From Candidatus Bathyarchaeota archaeon (lineage in GTDB: Archaea > Thermoproteota > Bathyarchaeia > TCS64), in contig JAUWBQ010000116.1 of assembly GCA_030601645.1 (NCBI GenBank), positions 1-5,966 on the forward strand: a DNA stretch of 5,966 bases. Direction: 5' to 3'. Of this stretch, positions 1-5,339 are shown one piece after another (the stretch's first letter is position 1; every line of letters begins with the position of its first letter). A model generated the notes under the pieces. It saw only the letters and a program-made list of their open reading frames with translations. It was not told where the DNA came from and made no database searches. Position numbers and translations under genes: made by a program.

Positions 1-824
1 CCGTAGAATTCGGATCCATCCCATCCGTAGGTCCCTGTCCACCGGATCACGGCGTCCTCCCCGAGGCTAATCCTTTCGTCCTCCGCCTCGATCTCCAGCT
101 CGATCCGATCCCAGATCACCTCCAACTCGTCCGAGGAGAACGATGTCAAGCCGTAGATCGGATCTTCGACCTCCTCCACGAAGTAGATCTTAGACCCTAC
201 GACGTTCGACGAGAAATCGTCCCTGTTCAGCGTAATGTCTCCTTCAAAGGGCTCATTGTTATAACCGTATCTCGCATGCAGCGTGATGTCTGCCTCTTCG
301 CCCACGTTGATCCTGCGATCATCGGCTCTAATCTTGACAGTCACCTCGTCGAAGATCACGTCCACGGCGTTCGATGAGAAGCACTCGACGTCGTACCAAG
401 CGTCCCCGACAAATTCGACTGTATAACAGTATTTTCCCGCCTCATCTTGGACCAAAGTATCGTTGAACTCGAACCATCCGTGGAAGGGGGTCTGATCGTA
501 CTCGTACGTAGCTGTCCACCCTATCTCGGCCTCGCTCCCGACATTGATGCGCTCATTGGACGCGTATAAGGTTACCAAAACCCTGTCAGAGATGATCTCC
601 AACGTGTCTGACTCGAACACGGTGAGATTGTATTGTTCGTCGACGACTTCTATGACCTGATAAGTTCTGTTCCCTACGGTGGGGGAAGTCAGGTTCTCAT
701 TGAGGATGATCTCGCCCTGAAAGGGGGTGCCGTCGAATGCGTACGTGGCGGTATATCTTATGAGAGCTTCGGTGTTCACCCCTATCCTGGGCTTCGAAGT
801 TTTCAGGTCTACCAACACCTGGTC
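1..824 (-). repeat. In-frame tandem repeats of about 237-240 bp within the secreted protein gene
   Basis: Units read on the minus strand are 824-588 (residues 132-210), 587-351 (211-289), 350-111 (290-369) and 110-1 (370 onward, truncated). Shared landmarks are spaced 79, 79 and 80 residues apart, for example the core tyrosines Y159, Y238, Y317 and Y397. Each full unit ends with a Y-x-V...D...F-x-S segment before the next D-x-V. Conservation is at the protein level. The DNA copies are well diverged, so this is an old domain duplication rather than a recent DNA expansion. A weaker related unit may lie at residues 45-131, where V-D-V-R-G and D-G-H-P-L-Y echo the repeat core. Confidence 0.85.
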
Positions 825-1217
825 GAAGACGCACCATGGGTTTGGCACGGCCATCTCGTAGGTTAATTCGGCGGATCCAGAGTATATCCTGTCGACTACA
901 AGGCTAAAATTACCCACATCCCATGAAATGACTGGGACGAGGCACCAACCATCGAACTCTGTGTACCAATCACCTGGGCGGTTCTGAAATGTCACGCGCA
1001 GGCGATATAAAGGATGTCCATCTGAGGTCCGCACGATGCGGATCGCGAAGATCGCCTGCCCTCTCACATCCACCCGTTCGCTGTCAACCTGTGTAGCATC
1101 GATGGTGAGGGTGGGTTGCGCGGCCACAATGGAAGAAAAATCACCACATAACACAAAGAACGCACTATAAAAGGAATAAAAACAAAGGATAAAAAACACT
1201 AGATTCTTCCATTTCAT
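1..1217 (-). CDS. Secreted or surface protein with tandem Ig-like repeats (C-terminus beyond window)
   Basis: The frame is open from the ATG at 1217 to the left edge, giving 405 complete codons, so the C-terminus is missing. Residues 1-34 look like a signal peptide: a basic start (MKWK), a long hydrophobic stretch at about 6-24, then a probable cleavage site near VAA/Q at 31-34. Residues 35-131 form a diverged first domain. From residue 132 the protein is tandem repeats of 79, 79 and 80 residues, with a fourth cut by the edge. Each repeat has a D-x-V/I start, an R-I-x-V-G-like segment, a T-x-Y-x-x-D core and a P-F-x-G turn. Predicted beta-rich spacing and several N-x-S/T sequons (N103-F-S, N-L-T, N-R-T, N-D-T) fit a glycosylated extracellular protein. 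No catalytic motif is visible. A surface, adhesion or S-layer-associated role is inference. The gene has its own promoter, and upstream in-frame sequence offers no better start. Confidence 0.85.
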   Translation of the reverse strand, partial: MKWKNLVFFILCFYSFYSAFFVLCGDFSSIVAAQPTLTIDATQVDSERVDVRGQAIFAIRIVRTSDGHPLYRLRVTFQNRPGDWYTEFDGWCLVPVISWDVGNFSLVVDRIYSGSAELTYEMAVPNPWCVFDQVLVDLKTSKPRIGVNTEALIRYTATYAFDGTPFQGEIILNENLTSPTVGNRTYQVIEVVDEQYNLTVFESDTLEIISDRVLVTLYASNERINVGSEAEIGWTATYEYDQTPFHGWFEFNDTLVQDEAGKYCYTVEFVGDAWYDVECFSSNAVDVIFDEVTVKIRADDRRINVGEEADITLHARYGYNNEPFEGDITLNRDDFSSNVVGSKIYFVEEVEDPIYGLTSFSSDELEVIWDRIELEIEAEDERISLGEDAVIRWTGTYGWDGSEFY

Positions 1218-1240
1218 TCTCTTGTATTGAAAAAACCCAT

Positions 1241-1248
1241 AATTTATA
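1241..1248 (-). promoter_or_regulatory. TATA box of the secreted repeat protein gene
   Basis: The minus strand reads TATAAATT here, preceded by an A/G-rich stretch (GGAAAATAAAC) that could serve as a BRE. The box centre lies about 27 bases upstream of the ATG at 1217, the usual archaeal distance to the transcription start, so the mRNA is probably leaderless. No Shine-Dalgarno sequence precedes the ATG, which agrees. The gap 1218-1386 otherwise holds only the 3' flank of the QueG-like gene, and I see no other gene in it. Confidence 0.6.
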
Positions 1249-1386
1249 GTTTATTTTCCTCTATGAGGATGTTTCTCGCACTGTTTAGTGTTACTGTTTC
1301 GTACTCCACTTTAAGTTTGTATGATATCCTCTTTCCTCTGTAAGATCCCAAAACAAGATTGGTGTGATTATCTTATTACAATCGTT

Positions 1387-2250
1387 CTAGCGAAATATTT
1401 CCGGTGGGATCCTCGACTCACATGCAACCCCTGTCTGGCAGAGCCCACAGCCGTATCCATTGAACCCGAAACTCGATTCCACATACTTCCTCGTAGCCCT
1501 GACGTATTTACTACACATCTCCTTGTCGTGCCCAGCCTCAGAGATGGCTCCGGCGGGACATCGACCGACGCACTCCTGGCACGTACCCTTCGCATAGTAG
1601 AGGCAATACGCGTGGTGATCTTCGTAGCCCCTCTCGGACGGTTGAATTCCTATCTTGGCTATCACAGATCCCGCCCTCATCGCCTTCCCCCTGGGTGTGA
1701 TGAGGCCGTCGCAGAGGCCGAAAGTCCCGAGACCCGACGCGTAGGCCGCGTGCCTCTCGGACCAAGTCGAGGCGAACCCGTACTTCTCAGAGGTCTCCCT
1801 GGACCATAGAGGGGAGAGCATGGGGGCGACGGCCTTGTACCCTGCCTCATTGAGCCTCTCCACGACGTGTCTTCGGAGCTTGTCGTTGAACTCCTCTCCG
1901 TAGATCCGGGCCCTCGCCCACCTCTCCGTCGGCATCTCCCTCTGGAGCCGGTGCTCGGCCTTTGTGGTTTTGGTATGAGGCAGGATCCAGCTGATCACGG
2001 TGAGTTCCCCCGCTTCCACCTCTGTCTCCGTGAAGGTCTCCTCGAACCACTCCAGAGGGGTGAGGAAGAAGGAACCAATATCCTCCTTGTAATAAGTGTA
2101 GAGGGGATCGGCCCCGCTGGAGAAGCCGACCAGTGGATCGTCCCAGGCCTTCTCGTCGGCCTCGTTCCTCAGAGTGTTCTCTGGGGACTCGACGAAGTCC
2201 CTGATGACCCCTTCGATCCATGCTCCAAAGTCACATGCGTCTCTCACCAT
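1387..2250 (-). CDS. QueG-like iron-sulfur protein with two predicted 4Fe-4S clusters
   Basis: This 287-residue soluble protein resembles epoxyqueuosine reductase (QueG, COG1600) and the Pfam double-cluster 4Fe-4S domain. The C-terminal half holds eight cysteines in the QueG order: C216, C224-x2-C227-x3-C231-P, then C246-S-x-Y, and C268-x2-C271-Q-x4-C277. The segment E165-R166...A171-S-G-L-G175-x-x-G178 matches the QueG motif E-R-x-x-A-x-x-A-G-L-G-x-x-G. Several key positions differ. The aspartate expected a few residues before E-R, used as the catalytic acid in QueG, is not there, and the usual G-K is G178-L-C180. The first cysteine of cluster 1 is displaced to C216. The family is therefore clear, but true queuosine synthesis is doubtful, because archaea generally make archaeosine instead. 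It may be a corrinoid or electron-transfer protein of unknown substrate. The ATG at 2250 was chosen because it follows a TATA element by a short leader. Confidence 0.82.
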   Translation of the reverse strand: MVRDACDFGAWIEGVIRDFVESPENTLRNEADEKAWDDPLVGFSSGADPLYTYYKEDIGSFFLTPLEWFEETFTETEVEAGELTVISWILPHTKTTKAEHRLQREMPTERWARARIYGEEFNDKLRRHVVERLNEAGYKAVAPMLSPLWSRETSEKYGFASTWSERHAAYASGLGTFGLCDGLITPRGKAMRAGSVIAKIGIQPSERGYEDHHAYCLYYAKGTCQECVGRCPAGAISEAGHDKEMCSKYVRATRKYVESSFGFNGYGCGLCQTGVACESRIPPEIFR

Positions 2251-2287
2251 GATGGACCGTCCTAAACGCCTGATCTTCTTGGGTTGC

Positions 2288-2298
2288 TTTATATAAAA
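2288..2298. promoter_or_regulatory. Near-palindromic TATA element between divergent QueG-like and polyprenol kinase genes
   Basis: The core TTTATATAAA (2288-2297) is a perfect 10-base palindrome, so it reads as a TATA box on both strands. Using the usual offset of about 26 bases, the minus-strand start falls near 2266 (leader about 16 bases to the ATG at 2250). The plus-strand start falls near 2319 (leader about 50 bases to the ATG at 2370). No second convincing TATA box lies in the 119-base gap, so one element may serve both directions. This is inferred from position only. Confidence 0.5.
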
Positions 2299-2369
2299 CC
2301 AATCACAGGGGCGAAAACCCTTTCTCGTGGAGGCTGAACCCTAACTGTGATATCCAGGACGCAGCCATC

Positions 2370-3071
2370 ATGCAGGGACCGGTAACCAGAGACCTCCTCC
2401 TCATGCTCCTCTGCTACGGCTATGTCCTCGCCATGATCCTCGTCTCGGATCGTCTTGAAGGGTTTCTGAACATTTCGCGAAGGTCCTCTCGCAAGTTCCT
2501 CCACGCCATGATCGGCAACCTCCCCCTCGTCATCCCCTTCTTCGGATGGTCCCTCGCCCCCGCCCTCGTCGCAGCCCCCTTCATCCTCGTCACCTTCATC
2601 GCCTCCCCCCACTCCCCCAGCCCCGCTCTCCGGGACAGGCTCAAAGGCCTCTCAGACCTCACCGAGGAGGGCCACAGCTTCGGCCTCATCCTCTACGCCA
2701 TCAGCTTCACCCTCCTCGCCGCTCTCTTCCCCACCAGGCCCTACGTCATCGCCGCTGGGGTGCTCCCCATGGCCTACGGCGACAGCGCCGCGGCCCTCGT
2801 AGGCCGCAGATTTGGTAGAAGGGCTCTCGTCAAAGGCAAGACTCTGGAGGGTACCCTCGCCATGTTCGCCGCCAGCCTCACCGCCCTCACGCTGAGCCTC
2901 GCCTACTTCTCCGCTCTCTACCCGTTCACCCTAGCCCAGAAAATCCTCCCCGCATTGGCGGTGGCCATCGTCGCTGCCATCGCCGAGGTTTTATCCCCGA
3001 AGGGGTTCGACAACATCGCCGTGCCCCTCCTCGGTGCCCTCACCTTCCTCGTCGTAGACAGGGGGTTCTAG
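2370..3071 (+). CDS. Phytol/dolichol kinase family membrane protein (COG0170)
   Basis: The 233-residue product is an integral membrane protein with roughly seven hydrophobic segments (about 9-25, 47-58, 61-78, 104-120, 125-143, 163-184 and 188-229). It has the family signatures in order: R41-K42-x-x-H45 after the first helix; Y136-G-D138-S-x-A-A-x-V-G145 followed by G149-R and G156-K157-T-x-E160-G161; and E206...D214-N215...P219 near the C-terminus. Members use CTP or another NTP to phosphorylate a long-chain isoprenoid alcohol such as dolichol, phytol or geranylgeraniol. In an archaeon, likely substrates are dolichol for N-glycosylation carriers or geranylgeraniol for lipid salvage. The sequence does not decide which. 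The length is typical for the short phytol-kinase type. A weak AGGA lies about ten bases before the ATG. The next gene begins one base after this stop, so the two are very probably co-transcribed. Confidence 0.85.
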   Translation: MQGPVTRDLLLMLLCYGYVLAMILVSDRLEGFLNISRRSSRKFLHAMIGNLPLVIPFFGWSLAPALVAAPFILVTFIASPHSPSPALRDRLKGLSDLTEEGHSFGLILYAISFTLLAALFPTRPYVIAAGVLPMAYGDSAAALVGRRFGRRALVKGKTLEGTLAMFAASLTALTLSLAYFSALYPFTLAQKILPALAVAIVAAIAEVLSPKGFDNIAVPLLGALTFLVVDRGF

Positions 3072-3072
3072 C

Positions 3073-3645
3073 ATGGTCTTCATGGTCTTCGACGGTCTCG
3101 ACGCGTCGGGGAAGACCACTCAGGCGGAGAGGTTGGGGGACAGCCTGAGAAAAAGGGGGCTCACGGTCTTCACCCGTTTCCACCCCTCGGACGACTGCTG
3201 GGCCGGAATAAGGGCCAGGCGGTTCCTTCTAGCCGAGGGGAAGGGCGCTCACTTCTGCGCCGCCATCTTCTACGTCCTCGACGTCCTCAACAGCGTCCTT
3301 CACACCCCCTGGCGGCTGTACGACCACGTAATATACGTCCGTTACCTCATGGGCACGGCATACCTCCCCCCGCCCCTCCACATAATAGCTCACCGCTTCT
3401 TCGCCATCCTGCTCCCCAAGCCCAGACACACCTTCTTCCTCAGGGTCAACCCTGGGGAAGCCCACAGGCGTATCACCGTGAACCGTCATGAGCAGGAGAT
3501 GTTCGAGTCCCTAGATCAGCTTGAGAAGATCAACGTAAGAGCCCTCACCCTCGCCTGGGCCAACGGATGGACCATCGTGGACGCCAATGAGCCAGAGGAG
3601 GAAGTGGAAAAACAGATCCAAGCGGAACTCTGCTGGCCCCGTTGA
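3073..3645 (+). CDS. Thymidylate-kinase-like P-loop kinase, atypical, paired with polyprenol kinase
   Basis: The 190-residue soluble protein opens with a Walker A loop, G8-L-D-A-S-G-K14-T-T16, in the thymidylate kinase context F-D-G-x-D-x-x-G-K-T-T-Q. The distal part also matches that family: P117-x-x-x-F-F-L-R-V-N-P127 then E129-A-x-R-R-I and R138...E142-M-F-E145. The central motif differs. Thymidylate kinases have D-R-Y/W where this protein has V89-R90-Y91, so the aspartate is absent and the following region (M-G-T-A-Y-L-P-P) is distinctive. The nucleotide-binding half is therefore intact, but the acceptor may not be dTMP. The gene starts one base after the polyprenol kinase stop, and a GGGGGT at 3061-3066 overlapping the end of that gene can act as its ribosome binding site. 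Met4 at 3082 is a possible later start. A role in phosphorylating an isoprenyl phosphate is suggested only by the pairing; dTMP or another nucleotide remains possible. Confidence 0.78.
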   Translation: MVFMVFDGLDASGKTTQAERLGDSLRKRGLTVFTRFHPSDDCWAGIRARRFLLAEGKGAHFCAAIFYVLDVLNSVLHTPWRLYDHVIYVRYLMGTAYLPPPLHIIAHRFFAILLPKPRHTFFLRVNPGEAHRRITVNRHEQEMFESLDQLEKINVRALTLAWANGWTIVDANEPEEEVEKQIQAELCWPR

Positions 3646-3676
3646 AAAAATCTCTATTCCCAGCCACCGGATCGGT
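3645..3676 (-). terminator. Possible terminator after the MFS transporter gene
   Basis: Reading the minus strand past the transporter stop (3683-3685), a small ACCG-ATC-CGGT hairpin (3676-3666) is followed by a run of six T at 3650-3645. Oligo-T tracts end transcription in archaea; the four-pair stem is weak and may be incidental. The element sits in the 37-base gap between convergent genes and overlaps the last base of the kinase gene stop. Confidence 0.3.
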
Positions 3677-3682
3677 TCTCCT

Positions 3683-4885
3683 TCATTCTTTCATCGTGAA
3701 GATCAGGAAACCCGACAACATCAGGCATCCCAGATGCACCGACAAAGGGGCTCCAAATCCATAGGCCGAGTAGAGCAGCCCTCCCAGCCACGGAGCTGGG
3801 ATGCCGGCCAGCCTTGCGGCTGCGTCGATCTTCCCCATCACGGTGGAACGTCGGTTCGAGGGAACCTTCTCGGAGATGAGGGCCATCCACGCCGGGACCC
3901 AGAAAGCGGGGTCCAACCCGCTCGCCACCTCGAACAGCAGGAACATCTCGAAACGCCTGGAGAAGATGAAGCCGACGATGGAGATGATCGCCATGGCCCA
4001 CGAGGCCATCAGCATCGGCTTCCGCCCGAACCTGTCAGACATCCTCCCTATTGGGATTGATGAGAGCCCCCAGGTCAGGTTGAAGACCGTGGAGAGAAGC
4101 CCCAGCTGGAACTCGGTGAAACCATAGTTATCCACCAGGGTCCCGTAGAACAGCGAGAATCCTGTGCTATATCCGAAGCCCATCACGAGGAGGATCGCGT
4201 AGAGCCTTCCCATCCCCTCCTCCGGCAGTAGGAGCCCCTTGATCTCCTCCCAGATGCTCATGGATTTCTCGCCGTCGACCACTACGGGCTTCCGAGTCTC
4301 CCTGAGATAAGCGAACATCAGGAGAAGGCCCAGAACCTCGCCCACCAGGCAGACGTAGAATATCGGGGTGTAGCCGGAGGTCATCGCCAGCCAGCCTCCG
4401 GCGGAGGCCGTCACCGTGTTGACTATCATGGAGATGGACATCAGGACGCTGTAGGCCGTGGCCCGGCTTTCGTCCCCGACGGACTCGGAGATGAGGGCGC
4501 TCCGAGCGGGGTTCCCCTGCATGAACAGCGATGAGAAGCCGATGAGGAACGCGAAGACCAGCAGGAAGATGAATTCGCTGGAGATCAGGAGGGCGACGAT
4601 CGCCAGGACCTTGAACCCGTGGGCCAGCAGTATCACGGGCTTCCTCCCGTATCTATCCGACAATGCACCCCAGGAGATGAGACCCGCCGCGGTGCTCAAG
4701 TTGATCACGCTCTGGACCACACCGAGCCCCACCACGCTCACCCCGGTCTTGAGGATGTAGGGCTGCCAGATCACGTAGAACATGCCGAAGCCCAGCTGGG
4801 AGACCAGGGTCTGCAGGGCCAGCACCCGGATGTTCCCTTCCAGAGCCAGCCTCCTGCCCCACGACCTCAAATCCATGGAGGGCAT
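3683..4885 (-). CDS. Major facilitator superfamily (MFS) transporter
   Basis: The 400-residue protein has the size and hydrophobicity of a twelve-helix MFS carrier. Both halves carry the loop signature motif A: G73-A-L-S-D77-R-Y-G80-R-K-P83 between helices 2 and 3, and G280-R-M-S-D284-R-F-G287-R-K-P290 between helices 8 and 9. This shows the two duplicated six-helix bundles. A charged central loop at about 195-227 (R-E-T-R-K...E-E-I-K) separates them, as expected for the cytoplasmic linker. The transport is probably proton-coupled export or uptake of a small solute, resembling drug/sugar-type MFS proteins. The substrate cannot be read from sequence, and no neighbour suggests one. ATG 4885 is used; Met4 at 4876 is an alternative. 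A GGTGAT at 4893-4888 is too close to 4885 to be an ideal ribosome site and 11 bases from 4876. The TATA position favours a leaderless or nearly leaderless start at 4885. Confidence 0.9.
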   Translation of the reverse strand: MPSMDLRSWGRRLALEGNIRVLALQTLVSQLGFGMFYVIWQPYILKTGVSVVGLGVVQSVINLSTAAGLISWGALSDRYGRKPVILLAHGFKVLAIVALLISSEFIFLLVFAFLIGFSSLFMQGNPARSALISESVGDESRATAYSVLMSISMIVNTVTASAGGWLAMTSGYTPIFYVCLVGEVLGLLLMFAYLRETRKPVVVDGEKSMSIWEEIKGLLLPEEGMGRLYAILLVMGFGYSTGFSLFYGTLVDNYGFTEFQLGLLSTVFNLTWGLSSIPIGRMSDRFGRKPMLMASWAMAIISIVGFIFSRRFEMFLLFEVASGLDPAFWVPAWMALISEKVPSNRRSTVMGKIDAAARLAGIPAPWLGGLLYSAYGFGAPLSVHLGCLMLSGFLIFTMKE

Positions 4886-4910
4886 GTATCACCAATGGAG
4901 AACATCAACC

Positions 4911-4917
4911 TATAAAG
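4911..4917 (-). promoter_or_regulatory. TATA box of the MFS transporter gene
   Basis: The minus strand reads CTTTATA, within CTCTTTATAGG, centred about 29 bases before the ATG at 4885. This predicts a transcription start almost at the start codon. It lies in the 66-base gap after the helix-hairpin-helix gene, so the transporter is probably transcribed on its own despite sharing that gene's strand. Confidence 0.5.
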
Positions 4918-4951
4918 AGCAGGAAAAATGTTAGGGTCCAAGGGAGTTCCC

Positions 4952-5212
4952 CTAAAAAAAGGACAGATAATACTCCACGATCTTGGGCAACTCTCTGGCT
5001 CTCTCCACTGAGAACCTCGCTTCTCCCGGTAGAGGAGCCATGCCGTTGAAGCCGGTCCTCTCTACGAAATCGACGAGCATCGCCCTCAATTCCTCTGGAT
5101 TCCATCCCGCCATCTTCTCGATGGTGTCGACGCCCGCATCAAGAAACAGGCGGGCCCGGATGGTCTTAATCCCGGGTATCCTAGACCGGTCGGACAGCTT
5201 CACGAACTCCAA
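4952..5212 (-). CDS. Small helix-hairpin-helix protein, DUF4332-like
   Basis: The protein has about 86 residues, is soluble and lacks cysteines. It contains an HhH-type pattern, S-x-I12-P-G-I15-x-x-x-x-A20-x-x-L-x-x-A26-G27-V-x-T30-x-x-x-M-A35, followed by helical segments (P39-E-E-L, then E-R-T-G-F) and a C-terminal A-R-x-x-x-V-E-x-A-R-E-L-P-K-I stretch. This resembles single-module DUF4332 proteins. The HhH fold often contacts DNA backbone or other HhH domains, but the function of this family is unknown to me. The start is uncertain. The first usable codon is TTG at 5212. GTG at 5203, with GGAG three bases upstream, is the alternative. No ATG lies between the in-frame TAG at 5266-5264 and the conserved region, although the frame upstream of 5212 still reads protein-like. 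The gene ends in a T run. Confidence 0.7.
   Translation of the reverse strand: MEFVKLSDRSRIPGIKTIRARLFLDAGVDTIEKMAGWNPEELRAMLVDFVERTGFNGMAPLPGEARFSVERARELPKIVEYYLSFF
4954..4960 (-). terminator. Oligo-T terminator overlapping the end of the helix-hairpin-helix gene
   Basis: On the minus strand seven consecutive T span the last two Phe codons and the first base of the TAG stop. A second T5 run follows at 4928-4924. Such T tracts are the minimal archaeal intrinsic termination signal. It would separate this gene from the transporter, which has its own TATA box just downstream. Confidence 0.35.
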
Positions 5213-5282
5213 TATGGCGTCGAGGGGGAGTGGTTCCCGATCTAAATCTGTAGCGGGTCGGTTCTAAGTAGTATTGACATGC

Positions 5283-5302
5283 TAATTTTTCATGAAAGCT
5301 TA
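5283..5302. promoter_or_regulatory. Inverted repeat at the metal ATPase promoter, possible operator
   Basis: The core TTTCATGAAA (5288-5297) is a perfect ten-base palindrome. It is flanked symmetrically by TAA (5283-5285) and TTA (5300-5302), so 16 of 20 positions are symmetric. It abuts and partly overlaps the TATA-like box of the ATPase gene, where a bound dimeric regulator would block transcription factor binding. A metal-responsive repressor is a reasonable guess from the ATPase context, but no regulator gene is in the window. Confidence 0.4.
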
Positions 5303-5306
5303 ATAG
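5299..5306 (+). promoter_or_regulatory. TATA-like box of the metal ATPase gene
   Basis: CTTAATAG, preceded by the purine-rich GAAAG, is centred about 27 bases before 5330. This predicts a leader of about ten bases before the GTG at 5340. The reverse complement, CTATTAAG, is also TATA-like and could drive the divergent helix-hairpin-helix gene with a start near 5275. Confidence 0.45.
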
Positions 5307-5329
5307 CCGCCATTTTTCAGAGTTTGTTT

Positions 5330-5335
5330 GGTGGT
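5330..5335 (+). promoter_or_regulatory. Ribosome binding site that decides the ATPase start
   Basis: GGTGGT matches the GGTG core of the archaeal Shine-Dalgarno sequence and ends four bases before the GTG at 5340. In-frame TTG 5328 and GTG 5331 overlap this site and would add only three or four residues, so 5340 is preferred. It gives M-A-R-D-P-V-C-G-M, the normal beginning of a YHS domain. Confidence 0.5.
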
Positions 5336-5339
5336 TGTC

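Noticed and set aside
6..17. Adjacent EcoRI and BamHI sites (GAATTC then GGATCC), resembling a cloning linker at the window edge
   Set aside because: The bases are in frame with the repeat protein and encode G-S-E-F, which fits the repeat core at the expected spacing, so they are genuine coding sequence.
633..866. 77-codon plus-strand frame opposite the repeat protein
   Set aside because: The repeats on the minus strand explain this stretch fully.
1218..1386. A/T-rich gap considered for a small RNA or tRNA
   Set aside because: No cloverleaf, conserved RNA motif or strong hairpin is visible; the promoter for the minus-strand gene accounts for the A/T richness.
1321..1809. 162-codon plus-strand open frame
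   Set aside because: It lies opposite the QueG-like gene, has no recognisable domain, and is an antisense shadow of that gene's codon usage.
1867..2265. 132-codon plus-strand open frame opposite the QueG-like gene
   Set aside because: Its composition is an antisense artefact rich in Pro, Leu and Arg, and the minus-strand frame carries clear cysteine motifs.
2347..2385. GTG-started mini-frame of 13 codons upstream of and overlapping the polyprenol kinase start, with GGAGG at 2329-2333
   Set aside because: The spacing is long, the peptide has no recognisable feature, and nothing else supports translation.
3587..4127. Plus-strand open frames opposite the MFS gene end (3587-4060 and 3801-4127)
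   Set aside because: Both overlap the well-supported transporter frame and lack family motifs or a usable start context.
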